Source of the DNA: Glycomyces terrestris
Lineage (GTDB): Bacteria; Actinomycetota; Actinomycetes; Mycobacteriales; Micromonosporaceae
DNA length: 64,000 bases
Direction of reading: 5' to 3'
Assembly: GCF_003933745.1 (NCBI RefSeq)
Contig: NZ_RSEB01000001.1
Location: forward strand, 987,405 to 1,051,404
In this document: piece after piece, positions 47,162 through 56,047 of the stretch
Layout: every line of letters starts with the position of its first letter
How positions within the stretch are numbered: position 1 is the stretch's first letter
Program-made: the position numbers and the translations under genes
The notes under the pieces: generated by a model
Database searches by the model: none
What the model saw: only the letters and a program-made list of their open reading frames with translations
Told to the model about the DNA's origin: nothing

Positions 47162-49165
47162 CTAGTGCATCATGCCGCGGCGGGCGAACATCTCGCGGAC
47201 CTCGCGGAGCGCGGAGTCCACTTCGGCCTCGAAGTAGCCGCCCTGCACGAGCGAGAACTGGCTGGTGTCGAGTTCGCGGTCGGACAGCGGGACCGGGTTG
47301 CGGCCGGTCATCGCCGAGGACACGGCGTCGAACATCTGGTCCACCTGGCCGGGGTCGTACCCGGAGCCGAAGCGGCGCGGCTGGAAGGCGCGGCGCAGCT
47401 GCTCGAGGCGCTGCACGTCGTCGGGCGTGAAGGGGGAGTCCGACGCCCGCATCTCCGTGGTCATCTCGTCGCGGCCGTGCCGGCTGGGGGCCTCGAAGCC
47501 GCGGCCCTCGTAGGGGTTGCGGCGCCCGAAGTCCGGCGGGGTGGCCGCGCCGCGCGGGCCGGGCCCGGGGGGCGGGCCGCCGAAGCCGCCGGCGGGGTCC
47601 TGCCCAGGGGGCGGGACCGGGGGCGCGCCGAAGCCGCCCGCGGGCTCGTGCTGCGGGCCGCGGTCGAAGCCGCCCTGCATGGGCGGGCTCGGGACGCCGG
47701 CGCGGCGCCCGTACGAGGTGTCCTCCTGCGGCCCGGGACCGAAGCCGCCCTGGGCGCCGCCGTACTCGCGGCCGCGCGGGGCCCCGTAGGGCTCGGGCTG
47801 CGGCGGCTCGGGGCGGCCCATGGGGCCCTGCGGGCCCATGCCGGGGACGAGGTTCTGCGGGATCGCCTGGGTCGGCGCCGCCGGGGGCAGCGGCTCCGGC
47901 TCGGGCTGGCCGTAGCGGTCGGCCCGCGGGATCGCGCCGGTCTGGTGGGGCGGGCCCATGGGGTTCTGCTGGATCGGCGACTGGTGCGGCGGGGCCGCGC
48001 GGCGGCTGCCGGTGTCGCTGAACTCGTCGTCGTAGGCCGCGCCGAACCCGGGGGGCGGCTCGGGGGCGCCGCGGCGCGGTCCCTGACCGTAGACGCCGGG
48101 CTGCTCGGCGGGGCCGAAACCGCCGCGCCGCGGGTCGGACTGGAGCGGGAGCTGCTCGGTGGCGCCGTGCGGCACGGGGCCGGCCTGGGGGCCGTCGTGC
48201 CCGGGGCCGCCGGCGCGGGGGCCTCCCTGCGCGGGCGGGGCGAAGTCGCCGCGCACCGGCTCGGGGCCGCGCGGGCCGCCGCCGTACTCGCTGCCGCCGT
48301 AGACGCCCGGTTCGGGGGCGCCGCCGCGCGGCGGGCCGAAGCCGTTGGCGCCGCGCTGGGGGGCGAACTCGTCGCGGCCGCCGGGCCCGAACTGGTCTTG
48401 GGGAGGTCCGAACTGGTCCTGCGGGGGCCCGAACTGATCCTGGGGAGGACCGAACTGGTCCTGGGGACCGCCGAACTGGTCCTGCGGCGGACCGAAGTCG
48501 TCGCGGGGTCCGCCGAAGTCGCCGCGGCCGCCCTGGGGACCGCCGCGGGGCGCGCCGAAGTCCTGGCCGCCGCGCTTGGCGAACGGGTCGTCGTAGTCGT
48601 CCCCGGGCGGGCCGGAGAGGAACCCGAAGCCCTCGTCGTCGTCGCCGCGGAGGTCGCCGAAGCCCTCGTTGTCCTGGGGGGCGGCGGCCCGCGGCGCGGG
48701 TCCGCGGCCGCGGCCGACCGGCTCGGGGGCCGGCGGCGGGGGCGCCATCTCGCGGGCGGCCATCATCTCGTGCGCGGGGATGACCTGGGTCGCCTGGGTC
48801 TCGGGGGCGCGGCGCGCGCCCGGCCCCGGCTGCATCGGGGGCTCGTCGAAGCCGCGGCCGCCCGGGAGCGCCGCCGCCTCGGGCTTGCCGTAGTCGGGAG
48901 CGGGGGCGGAGCCGAGGACGCCGCGCTCCTCCAGCTCGGCGAGCTGGCGCGCGACCCGGTCGAGGTAGACGTCCACCTGCCACTCGTCGTAGCCGCCGAA
49001 GCGGACCCTGAAGACGACGTCGTCGACCTCGTCCGCCGAGACGGGGCTGCCCACCGGCTCGCCGGCGAGCGTCGCCTCAACGCGGTCCAGGAACGCGTCG
49101 ACTTCGTCGACCTTGTAGCCCCGGCTCAACGCCCGGCGCCGGAACCGGTCACCATGACTCGCCAC
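47162..49165 (-). CDS. DivIVA-domain polar scaffold with long disordered repeat region
   Basis: A 667-residue protein. GTG 49165 (VASHGDRFRRRALSRGYKV) is taken as start, since GGAAAGGG lies upstream; TTG 49171 is an alternative. The N-terminal ~75 residues carry two DivIVA-type motifs, ALSRGYKVDEVDAFLDRVEA and VRFGGYDEWQVDVYLDRVAR. Residues ~100-580 are Pro/Gly/Gln-rich and disordered, with five PQDQFG repeats at ~225-260. The last ~85 residues have two more such motifs (GSGYDPGQVDQMFDAVSS, GGYFEAEVDSALREVREMF). DivIVA proteins mark curved membranes at poles and septa; here paired motifs at both ends suggest a cross-linking scaffold. Classic long coiled coils are absent, so it is not a standard Wag31. 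Confidence 0.85.
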   Translation of the reverse strand: MASHGDRFRRRALSRGYKVDEVDAFLDRVEATLAGEPVGSPVSADEVDDVVFRVRFGGYDEWQVDVYLDRVARQLAELEERGVLGSAPAPDYGKPEAAALPGGRGFDEPPMQPGPGARRAPETQATQVIPAHEMMAAREMAPPPPAPEPVGRGRGPAPRAAAPQDNEGFGDLRGDDDEGFGFLSGPPGDDYDDPFAKRGGQDFGAPRGGPQGGRGDFGGPRDDFGPPQDQFGGPQDQFGPPQDQFGPPQDQFGPPQDQFGPGGRDEFAPQRGANGFGPPRGGAPEPGVYGGSEYGGGPRGPEPVRGDFAPPAQGGPRAGGPGHDGPQAGPVPHGATEQLPLQSDPRRGGFGPAEQPGVYGQGPRRGAPEPPPGFGAAYDDEFSDTGSRRAAPPHQSPIQQNPMGPPHQTGAIPRADRYGQPEPEPLPPAAPTQAIPQNLVPGMGPQGPMGRPEPPQPEPYGAPRGREYGGAQGGFGPGPQEDTSYGRRAGVPSPPMQGGFDRGPQHEPAGGFGAPPVPPPGQDPAGGFGGPPPGPGPRGAATPPDFGRRNPYEGRGFEAPSRHGRDEMTTEMRASDSPFTPDDVQRLEQLRRAFQPRRFGSGYDPGQVDQMFDAVSSAMTGRNPVPLSDRELDTSQFSLVQGGYFEAEVDSALREVREMFARRGMMH
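48388..48492 (-). repeat. 21-bp tandem repeat inside the DivIVA-like gene
   Basis: CGAACTG-TC occurs at 48388, 48409, 48430, 48451 and 48472, exactly 21 bp apart. Each unit encodes PQDQFG plus a Gly or Pro. In-frame period-7 repeats like this can expand or shrink without frameshift. Confidence 0.85.
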
Positions 49166-49185
49166 TACCAAGCCACCCTTTCCGC

Positions 49186-50334
49186 CTACTCCGCGGCGCC
49201 GGAGGCGCCGAGCGGCTTCGCACCGGCGCGGCCGGGCGTCCCGGCCTCCCGGACCGAAGCGGCCAGCTGCCCGCAAGCGCCGTCGATCTCTTGGCCGCGC
49301 GTATCGCGCACCGTCGTGGACACGCCCGCTTCGCGGAGGCGCCGCACGAACTCCGCCTCAACCGGTTTGGGACTCGCGTCCCACCGGCTCCCCGGCGTGG
49401 GGTTCAAGGGAATCAGGTTGACGTGGACCAGCTTGCCCTTCAAGAGCTTTCCGAGCAGGTCGGCCCGCCACGGCTGGTCGTTCACGTCCCTGATCATCGC
49501 GTACTCGATCGAGACGCGACGTTTCGTCACCCGAGCGTACTCCCAGGCCGCGTCGAGGACCTCGGCGACCTTCCAGCGGGTGTTGATGGGGACGAGCTCG
49601 TCGCGCAGCTCGTCGTCGGGCGCGTGGAGCGACACCGCCAGGCGCACCGGCAGGCCCTCCTCCGCGAGCTTCTTGATGGTGGGCACCAGGCCGACCGTGG
49701 AGACGGTGACGTTCCGGGCCGACAGGCCGATCCCGTCGGGCACCGGCTTCGTGATGAGGTGCAGCGCGGACTTGAGCCGGGCCCAGTTCGCGAGCGGCTC
49801 GCCCATGCCCATGAACACGATGTTCGACAGGCGCCCCAGGCCGCGCTCCTCGGCGAGCCGGGCGGCGTTGACGACCTGGTCGACGATCTCGGCGGTCGTC
49901 AGGTTGCGGTCGAGGCCGCCCTGGCCGGTGGCGCAGAACGGGCAGGCCATGCCGCAGCCGGCCTGCGAGGACACGCACGCGGTGACCCGGTCGGGGTAGG
50001 CCATGATCACGGACTCGACCAGCGCGCCGTCGTACAGGCGCCAGACGGCCTTGACGGTCTTGCCGCCGTCGCACGAGTCGACTCGGATCGGGTGGAGGAG
50101 CCGCGGGAGCAGCGCCTCGCCGATGGCCTCGCGCGCGGCGGCCGGCAGGTCGGTCATCTGGGAGGCGTCGCCGACGTGGCGGCCGAAGTACTGCTGGCGC
50201 AGCTGCTTGGCGCGGAAGGCGGGCTGCCCGATCTCGGAGAGGACGGACTGGCACCCGGCCAGGTCGAGGTCGGCGAGGTGCCGGGGCGCGGCCTTGCGGG
50301 GGCGCGGTTCGGTCAACGTGAGTGCTACAGACAT
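49186..50334 (-). CDS. rlmN: Dual-specificity 23S rRNA/tRNA adenine C2 methyltransferase
   Basis: A 382-residue radical-SAM enzyme methylating A2503 of 23S rRNA and A37 of some tRNAs. The iron-sulfur motif [11 protein letters not shown] follows VSSQAGCG. Other markers are [47 protein letters not shown] and [11 protein letters not shown]. The catalytic Cys of the C-terminal [19 protein letters not shown] is present. The gene lies 21 bp upstream of the DivIVA-like gene and 100 bp after cdsA. Confidence 0.96.
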   Translation of the reverse strand: MSVALTLTEPRPRKAAPRHLADLDLAGCQSVLSEIGQPAFRAKQLRQQYFGRHVGDASQMTDLPAAAREAIGEALLPRLLHPIRVDSCDGGKTVKAVWRLYDGALVESVIMAYPDRVTACVSSQAGCGMACPFCATGQGGLDRNLTTAEIVDQVVNAARLAEERGLGRLSNIVFMGMGEPLANWARLKSALHLITKPVPDGIGLSARNVTVSTVGLVPTIKKLAEEGLPVRLAVSLHAPDDELRDELVPINTRWKVAEVLDAAWEYARVTKRRVSIEYAMIRDVNDQPWRADLLGKLLKGKLVHVNLIPLNPTPGSRWDASPKPVEAEFVRRLREAGVSTTVRDTRGQEIDGACGQLAASVREAGTPGRAGAKPLGASGAAE

Positions 50335-50434
50335 GTCACGACCTAGTCTCGCATGACAGGCCCGCGGCCCGCCAACCCCGGATCGTCGAATTCACCCCGG
50401 GCCCTCCTTCGTCGGATCCACCAATCAGGACACA

Positions 50435-51364
50435 TCACCCGAGCAGGTAACGGAACCACACATAGGCCACGGGGGCCACCATGAGGATCGAGTCGAGCCG
50501 GTCCATGACCCCGCCGTGGCCGGGGATGAGATTGCTCATGTCCTTGATGCCGAGGTCCCGCTTCAGCAGCGAGACGGACAGGTCCCCCAAGGTAGCGGCC
50601 AGGGCGACGCACACGCCGAACGCCACGCCCAGGGGGAAGGACACGCCGAAGAACGCCCAGAGGGTGACCGAGCCGCCGATCGCGGCGGCCGCGACGGAGC
50701 CGGCCAGGCCCTCCCAGGACTTCTTGGGGCTGATGCGGGGCGTCATCTGGTGGCGGCCGAACAGGACCCCGGCGGTGTAGCCGCCGGTGTCGGAGCACAC
50801 CACGGCGAACAGGTAGATGAGGACCTGCGCGGCGGCGCCGTCGATGAGGCGGGCGTCGCCGGCGTCGGAGGTCGCCAGGAGCGCCACGAACCCGGCCAGG
50901 AACGGGACCTGGACGAGCACGAGCGCGGCGGCGGAGATGTCGGTGCGGTAGCCGGTGGCGCCCTCGGAGAGCCGCCACACGTACAGGGCGGCGACGCTGA
51001 CGGCGGTGCCGAGGAGGAGGCCGGTGGCCCCGCCGAACCAGGCGAGGACGACGATGAGCGCCCCGGCGGCCGCGAGCGGGATCACGGGGACGTTCTTGCC
51101 GCCCTTGCGCATCGCGGTGCCGGTCTCCCAGCAGGCGACGGCCACGGCGATCGCGGCGAGGCCGAGGAACGCGATCGGCTGGAACAGGAGGGAGGCGAGG
51201 ACGACCGCGGCCATGCCGAGCCCGGCGCCGATGGCGACGGGGAGGTTGCGGCCGGCCTTGGGCTTGGGGTCGGGGCCGGCCTCGGCGGTGTCGCGCCCGC
51301 GCCCGGGCCCGTCGGGGGACGGGTGCGGGCGACGGCCGGGCGCACCGTCGGGAATCGCGCTCAT
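50435..51364 (-). CDS. cdsA: Phosphatidate cytidylyltransferase
   Basis: A 309-residue multi-spanning enzyme making CDP-diacylglycerol from CTP and phosphatidic acid. A Pro/Arg/Gly-rich cytoplasmic leader of ~38 residues is followed by about eight helices. The CDS signature is near the C-terminus: SPKKSWEGLAGSV and GDLSVSLLKRDLGIKDMSNLIPGHGGVMDRLDS (split across a helix). The ATG at 51364 shares one base with the frr stop (TGATG), so the two are coupled. Confidence 0.95.
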   Translation of the reverse strand: MSAIPDGAPGRRPHPSPDGPGRGRDTAEAGPDPKPKAGRNLPVAIGAGLGMAAVVLASLLFQPIAFLGLAAIAVAVACWETGTAMRKGGKNVPVIPLAAAGALIVVLAWFGGATGLLLGTAVSVAALYVWRLSEGATGYRTDISAAALVLVQVPFLAGFVALLATSDAGDARLIDGAAAQVLIYLFAVVCSDTGGYTAGVLFGRHQMTPRISPKKSWEGLAGSVAAAAIGGSVTLWAFFGVSFPLGVAFGVCVALAATLGDLSVSLLKRDLGIKDMSNLIPGHGGVMDRLDSILMVAPVAYVWFRYLLG

Positions 51365-51921
51365 CAGATCTCGAGCAGCTCGGACTCTTTGGAGGCGACG
51401 AGCTCGTCCACCTGGCCGGTGAAGCGGCCGGTCAGGTCGTCGAGCTCCTTCTCGCCGGAGCGGCCCTCGTCCTCGGAGACCTCGCCGTCCTTGACGAACT
51501 TGCCGATCTCGTCCTTGGCCTTGCGGCGCACGTTGCGGATCGCGATCTTGGCGTCCTCGCCCTTGGTGCGGACGATCTTGATCATCTCGCGGCGGCGCTC
51601 CTCGGTCATCGGAGGCAGGTTGAGCCGCAGCTGGGTGCCCTCGTTCGACGGGTTCACGCCGAGGTTCGAGTTGCGGATCGCGTCCTCGATCTCCTTCATC
51701 TGGGAGGAGTCGAAGGGCTTGACGATGACCATGCGGGGCTCGGGGATCGCGATGGAGGCCACCTGCGGGATGGGGGTGGGCGCACCGTAGTAGTCGACGG
51801 TGATCCGGTTGAACATGGCGGAGGAGGCCCGGCCGGTGCGGACCGCGGCGAATTCCTCCTTGGCGTGCTCGATGGCGCGCTCCATCTTCTCCTCGGCTTC
51901 GAGGAGGGTGTCGTCAATCAC
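51364..51921 (-). CDS. frr: Ribosome recycling factor
   Basis: A 185-residue tRNA-mimic that, with EF-G, splits post-termination ribosomes. GTG 51921 (MIDDTLLEAEEKMERAIEH). RTGRASSAMFNRITVDYYG, PTPIPQVASI, PFDSSQMKEIEDAI and NEGTQLRLNLPPMTEERRREM are standard. The long helices of domain I are intact. It lies between pyrH and cdsA in the usual order. Confidence 0.97.
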   Translation of the reverse strand: MIDDTLLEAEEKMERAIEHAKEEFAAVRTGRASSAMFNRITVDYYGAPTPIPQVASIAIPEPRMVIVKPFDSSQMKEIEDAIRNSNLGVNPSNEGTQLRLNLPPMTEERRREMIKIVRTKGEDAKIAIRNVRRKAKDEIGKFVKDGEVSEDEGRSGEKELDDLTGRFTGQVDELVASKESELLEI

Positions 51922-51992
51922 GGCTTTCTCACATTCTCTCGCGGCCTTGACAGCACTTCTGACCGTACCGTCCCGCCGTCGGTCCTCGGTGG

Positions 51993-52020
51993 CGCGGACG
52001 TCCCCTTCGGCGGGGTCCGC
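51993..52020 (-). terminator. Hairpin between pyrH and frr
   Basis: GCGGAC-CCCC pairs with GGGG-TCCGC around TTCGGC, with a small bulge. It may partly terminate or stabilise the pyrH message, since frr follows co-directionally. Confidence 0.45.
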
Positions 52021-52029
52021 CGCACCGGT

Positions 52030-52755
52030 TCAGTCCTCGGCGGCGTGGATGAGGGTCCCGATCTGGTCGCCGACGAGCGCGCGGCGCAGGTTCCCGTCGT
52101 CGTCGGCGCCGAAGACGCGCATCGGCAGGGCGTTGTCCTTGCAGAGGCTGAAGGCGGCCTGGTCGACGACCATGAGCTCGCGCTTGAGGGCCTCGTCGAA
52201 GGTGATGTCGTCCAGGCGCTGCGCGTCGGGGTCGGTCTTGGGGTCGGCGGTGTAGACCGCGTCGACGCCGTTCTTGGAGACGAGGACCTCCTGCGCGCCG
52301 ATCTCGAGGGCGCGCTGGGCGGCGACGGTGTCGGTGGAGAAGTACGGCATCCCGGCGCCGGCGCCGAAGATGACGACGCGGCCCTTCTCCAGGTGGCGGA
52401 TGGCGCGCAGCGGCAGGTACGCCTCGGCGACCTGCGCCATGGCGATCGCGGTCTGGACGCGCGTGTCGACGCCCTCCTTCTCCAGGAAGTCCTGGAGGGC
52501 GAGGCAGTTCATGACGGTGCCGAGCATGCCCATGTAGTCGGCGCGGGCGCGGTCCATGCCGCGGCGCTGGAGCTCGGCGCCCCGGAAGAAGTTGCCGCCG
52601 CCGACGACCACGGCCACCTGGACGCCTTCGGCCACGCCCGCGGCGATCTGGCGGGCGACCGCCTGGACGACGTCGGGGTCCACGCCGACGGAACCGCCGC
52701 CGAAGGACTCGCCGGACAGTTTCAGGACGACCCGGCGGAACGTGGCTTGACTCAT
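52030..52755 (-). CDS. pyrH: UMP kinase
   Basis: A 241-residue hexameric kinase forming UDP from UMP. ATG 52755 ([20 protein letters not shown]) follows GGGAG by 5 nt. [57 protein letters not shown] and [12 protein letters not shown] are family motifs. It is downstream of tsf, separated by 151 bp with a hairpin. Confidence 0.97.
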   Translation of the reverse strand: MSQATFRRVVLKLSGESFGGGSVGVDPDVVQAVARQIAAGVAEGVQVAVVVGGGNFFRGAELQRRGMDRARADYMGMLGTVMNCLALQDFLEKEGVDTRVQTAIAMAQVAEAYLPLRAIRHLEKGRVVIFGAGAGMPYFSTDTVAAQRALEIGAQEVLVSKNGVDAVYTADPKTDPDAQRLDDITFDEALKRELMVVDQAAFSLCKDNALPMRVFGADDDGNLRRALVGDQIGTLIHAAED

Positions 52756-52831
52756 GGCACTCCCTGCTCTGACTTTCCTTCGGCGGGCGGCGCGCCGCTG
52801 GCGCGGCCCGGGTGCTCCAGACATGGAACGA

Positions 52832-52853
52832 GGCGGCGGCCTGCGCCGCCGCC
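52832..52853 (-). terminator. 9-bp hairpin after tsf
   Basis: GGCGGCGGC (52832-52840) and GCCGCCGCC (52845-52853), loop CTGC, about 55 bp past the tsf stop. No U-tract. Confidence 0.6.
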
Positions 52854-52906
52854 CCTTCCCATGCTTACGGCTGGAGCCAGTGTAGTCCGCGTCCGCGGAC
52901 CGCTCG

Positions 52907-53719
52907 CTACTCCTGGCCGACTTCGAAGCGGATGAAGCCGGTGACCTCGGTGCCGGCCTCGGCCAGCACCTGGCGGACGGTCTTCTTGTTGTCGAGGACC
53001 GAGGTCTGGTCGAGCAGGACGAAGTCGCGGAAGTAGGCGTTGACCTTGCCTTCGACGATCTTGTCCCAGGCGCGCTCGGGCTTGCCCTCTTCCTTGGCGG
53101 TCTCGAGCGCGACGCGCTTCTCGGTCTCGATGATGTCGGCCGGGACCTCGTCGCTGGTGAGGTACTTCGGACGCATCGCGGCGGCCTGCATGCCGGCCTG
53201 GCGGGCGGCCTCGGCGTCACCGGTGTAGGAGACGAGGATGCCCACGGCGGGCGGGAGGTCGGCGGCCTTGCGGTGCATGTACACCGAGACGTCGCCCTCC
53301 AGCGAGCCGACGCGGCCCAGGGCGATCTTCTCACCGAGCTTCACCGACTCGTCGGCGATGACCTGGGCGACCGTGGTGCCGTTGAGCTCGGCCTGCTCGA
53401 AGGCCGCGCCGTCCGCGGGGCGGACCTCGTCGGCGCGCTCCACCAGGGTCTGGGCGAGCTCGATGAACGCGCCGTTCTTGGCCACGAAGTCGGTCTCGCA
53501 CAGCAGCTCGAGAATGGTGTTGCCGGACTGGGCGATCAGGCCCTGGGCGGTGGTGCGCTCGGCGCGCTTGCCCACGTCCTTGGCGCCCTTGATGCGCAGC
53601 GCCTCGAGGGCGGTGTCGTAGTCGCCGTCAGCCGCTTCGAGGGCCTTCTTGACGTCCATCATCCCGGAGCCGGTGGCTTCCCGGAGCTTCTTGACGTCAG
53701 CCATCGTGAAGTTGGCCAT
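52907..53719 (-). CDS. tsf: Elongation factor Ts
   Basis: A 270-residue guanine-nucleotide exchange factor for EF-Tu. ATG 53719 ([21 protein letters not shown]) follows AAGGGGAGC. The UBA-like N-terminus, [16 protein letters not shown] with the conserved TDFV loop, and [24 protein letters not shown] region (here [16 protein letters not shown]) are typical. It lies 32 bp downstream of rpsB. Confidence 0.97.
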   Translation of the reverse strand: MANFTMADVKKLREATGSGMMDVKKALEAADGDYDTALEALRIKGAKDVGKRAERTTAQGLIAQSGNTILELLCETDFVAKNGAFIELAQTLVERADEVRPADGAAFEQAELNGTTVAQVIADESVKLGEKIALGRVGSLEGDVSVYMHRKAADLPPAVGILVSYTGDAEAARQAGMQAAAMRPKYLTSDEVPADIIETEKRVALETAKEEGKPERAWDKIVEGKVNAYFRDFVLLDQTSVLDNKKTVRQVLAEAGTEVTGFIRFEVGQE

Positions 53720-53751
53720 TGCTCCCCTTCTTACTACTCGTGAGTGCCGAA

Positions 53752-54570
53752 TTACTCGGCGGAGGTCTGCTCGGTCGCCTCGGCCTCGGCGGCCGGAGCG
53801 GCGGCCTCGGCGGGCTTGTCCTCGACGAGGAGCTCCTTCTCCCACTCGGCGAGCGGCTCGCCCTCGGCCTTCTCGCCCTGGCCGCCGGAGCGGGCCAGGA
53901 GGCCCTCGGCCGCGCCGTCGGCGATGACCTTGGTCAGCAGCGCGACGGAGCGGATCGCGTCGTCGTTGCCGGGGATCGGGAAGTCGACCTCGTCGGGGTC
54001 GCAGTTGGTGTCGAGGATCGCGACGACGGGGATGCCGAGCTTGCGGGCCTCGTCGACGGCGATGTGCTCCTTCTTGGTGTCCACGATCCAGATCGCGGCC
54101 GGGGTCTTCTCCATGTCGCGGAGGCCGCCGAGCGTGCGCTCGAGCTTGTCCTTCTCGCGCATGAGCTGGAGCATTTCCTTCTTGGTGCGGTTGGCCGCAC
54201 CGTTGGCCTCGATGATCTCGAGTTCCTTGAGGCGCATGAGGCGCTTCTGGATGGTCTGGAAGTTCGTGAGCATGCCGCCGAGCCAGCGGTGGTTCACGAA
54301 GGGCATCCCGACGCGCTGGGCCTGCTCGGCCACGGCCTCCTGGGCCTGCTTCTTGGTGCCGACGAAGAGGACCTCGCCGCCCTCGGCGACGACGTTCTTG
54401 ACGAAGTCGTGGGCCTTGGCCGCGTAGTCGACCGTCTGGCGCAGGTCGATGACGTAGATGCCGTTGCGGTCGGTGAGGATGAACCGCTTCATCTTCGGGT
54501 TCCAGCGACGGGTCTGGTGGCCGAAGTGCACGCCGCTCTCGAGGAGCTGGCGCATGGTGACAACCGACAC
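53752..54570 (-). CDS. rpsB: 30S ribosomal protein S2 (uS2)
   Basis: 272 residues from GTG 54570 ([19 protein letters not shown]) with AAAGGAAC upstream; the internal ATG 5 codons later is less well placed. [38 protein letters not shown] and [23 protein letters not shown] are highly conserved. The C-terminal ~40 residues are acidic Ala/Glu repeats. A structured leader lies 32-75 nt upstream and may mediate S2 feedback control. Confidence 0.97.
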   Translation of the reverse strand: MSVVTMRQLLESGVHFGHQTRRWNPKMKRFILTDRNGIYVIDLRQTVDYAAKAHDFVKNVVAEGGEVLFVGTKKQAQEAVAEQAQRVGMPFVNHRWLGGMLTNFQTIQKRLMRLKELEIIEANGAANRTKKEMLQLMREKDKLERTLGGLRDMEKTPAAIWIVDTKKEHIAVDEARKLGIPVVAILDTNCDPDEVDFPIPGNDDAIRSVALLTKVIADGAAEGLLARSGGQGEKAEGEPLAEWEKELLVEDKPAEAAAPAAEAEATEQTSAE

Positions 54571-55004
54571 GGTTGTGTTCCTTTCGTTCCCTGGTTCGTT
54601 CGCGGGTGCCGCCCGAGGTCCGGGCGTCCCGCGCCTGGCACCCGCCTCCGGCGATCCGCAACCGGGAAGGACCCGGACCTGGGAGATCGCGAGGGCCGGA
54701 CCTTGCCCACCGCAGTGCTCGGGTACCGAGATGGCGATGGAGGTCGGGCCGCGACGAGTGCGCGAAGTCGGTTCGGCGCACAGTGGTGCCGTACCGCTTT
54801 GATCAGTGTACTTGCCGCCGCCGGACCCCCGCGAAGGCGGTGGACGGCAGTGACTGAGGCAATGCGCCGGCGCGGCCCGGAACCGCCCGCCGCCCCCGCC
54901 GCATGATGAGGCGTTCGCGCAGGCAGCGGCCCCGGCACGGGAGTTATCCACAGGCCCGGAAGATTTTTGTGGGCGATTCCGGCGCACCCGCCGAACCTTG
55001 AGTC
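54571..55004. other. Divergent region between rpsB and the M23 peptidase gene
   Basis: 434 bp without a supported gene. The left third is the structured rpsB leader. A consensus DnaA-box sequence TTATCCACA lies at 54944-54952, 52 bp before the M23 start; being single, it is not an origin. Promoters for rpsB (near TACACT at ~54805 on the minus strand) and for the peptidase gene must be here but could not be paired with convincing -35 elements. Confidence 0.5.
54602..54645 (-). promoter_or_regulatory. Structured RNA leader of rpsB
   Basis: GCGGGTGCC (54602-54610) and GGCACCCGC (54637-54645) form a perfect 9-bp outer stem. Inside it GCCCG/CGGGC (54611-54625) forms a second hairpin. A further CCGGG-N5-CCCGG stem lies near 54660. 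The position just upstream of the rpsB start fits an autoregulatory leader bound by S2. This is inferred from pairing only. Confidence 0.5.
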
Positions 55005-55541
55005 ATGCGACGACTACAGAACGCGACGATCCTGGGGCTCATCGCCACCGTGATCCTCACCGCCACGGCCCTCCTCCAGCCCGCGCCCGCGCTCGCGGGA
55101 GACCAGGGCCACTCGCCCTGGCGCCCGCCGACCGGCGGGCTCGACCTCCGCACCCCGTTCGACCCGCCGCCCCTGCCGTGGATGAGCGGCCACCGCGGCG
55201 TCGACCTCGCCGCCGCCGACGCGCAGACCGTGGTCGCCGCCGGAGCCGGCACGGTGATGTTCGCGGGCGACCTCGCCGGGCGCGGCGTGGTGAGCATCGC
55301 CCACGCGAACGGCCTGCGCACCACGTACGAACCGGTCGAGCCGTCGGTGGCCGCGGGCGAGACCGTGGCCGCGGGCCAGCCGATCGGCGCCCTGCAAGCG
55401 GGCCACGGCTCCTGCCCGGGCGCGGTCTGCCTGCACCTGGGCCTCAAGCGCGGGCCGCTCTACCTCGACCCGATGCTCCTGTTCGGCGCCGGCGAGGTCC
55501 GCCTCCTCCCCCGGCCCGGCCGCGCGGAGGCCCGCTCATGA
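55005..55541 (+). CDS. Secreted M23 (LytM-like) peptidase-family protein
   Basis: A 178-residue protein with a Sec signal peptide (ATILGLIATVILTATALLQP, cleavage near ALA-GD at ~32). The M23 core has SGHRGVDLAA (first zinc His and Asp) and an end motif CLHLGLKRG. The usual HxH triplet is CxH here, so the zinc His is kept but the catalytic-base His is replaced by Cys, which may mean weak or regulatory activity. Similar CLHxGL forms occur in other actinobacteria. The stop overlaps the yraN ATG (ATGA). Confidence 0.87.
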   Translation: MRRLQNATILGLIATVILTATALLQPAPALAGDQGHSPWRPPTGGLDLRTPFDPPPLPWMSGHRGVDLAAADAQTVVAAGAGTVMFAGDLAGRGVVSIAHANGLRTTYEPVEPSVAAGETVAAGQPIGALQAGHGSCPGAVCLHLGLKRGPLYLDPMLLFGAGEVRLLPRPGRAEARS

Positions 55542-56047
55542 ACGTCTCGCGAACTCCCGCCCCGCCGCGGCCGGACGGCATCGACCTGCGCCGCCTCACC
55601 CCGCACCAGCTCGGCCGCCTCGGCGAGGACCTCGCCGCGGCCCACCTCAAGCGGCACCGCATGCAGATCCTGGCCCGCAACTGGCGCGACCGCAGCGGCG
55701 AGCTCGACCTCGTGGCCCGCAGCGGCGACACCGTGGTCGTCTGCGAGGTGAAGACCCGCCGCTCCGAGCGCTTCGGCGGCCCGCTCGGGGCCGTCGACGG
55801 CGAGAAGGTCCACCGCCTCGAACGCCTCGCCCGCTCGTGGCTGCGCGGGCACTGCCGCCCCGACCAGCCGTGGCGGCTCGACCGCCTCGCGCTCACCGTC
55901 ACCGGCACCGCGCGGCTGGAGCTCGAGCACCGCCAGGGGGCCCGCCGTGGGTTACGCGCGCACGAACACCGTCTGCATGGTCGGCGCCGCGGCCGTCGCG
56001 GTCACCGTCGAGGCCTCGGTCTACAAGTCCTCGTCGAAGGGCGCTGA
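55538..56047 (+). CDS. yraN: UPF0102 / YraN family protein
   Basis: A predicted 169 residues from ATG 55538. The nuclease-like fold is clear: LGRLGEDLAAAHLKRHRMQILARNW, RSGELDLVARSGDTVVVCEVKTRR (E-x-D ... E-x-K, restriction-endonuclease type) and AVDGEKVHRLERLARSWL. Family members are ~120-130 residues. Here no stop occurs until 56047, so the last ~35 residues are Arg/His-rich and encoded by the 101 bp that overlap yifB in another frame. The function is unproven; it neighbours DNA-uptake genes in many bacteria. Confidence 0.87.
   Translation: MNVSRTPAPPRPDGIDLRRLTPHQLGRLGEDLAAAHLKRHRMQILARNWRDRSGELDLVARSGDTVVVCEVKTRRSERFGGPLGAVDGEKVHRLERLARSWLRGHCRPDQPWRLDRLALTVTGTARLELEHRQGARRGLRAHEHRLHGRRRGRRGHRRGLGLQVLVEGR

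Noticed and set aside
54944..54952. Replication origin
   Set aside because: Only one DnaA box, no AT-rich unwinding region, and dnaA/dnaN/rpmH are absent.
55538..56047. Frameshift between yraN and yifB
   Set aside because: Both proteins keep complete conserved cores and a credible start at 55947; a real overlap explains the data as well.
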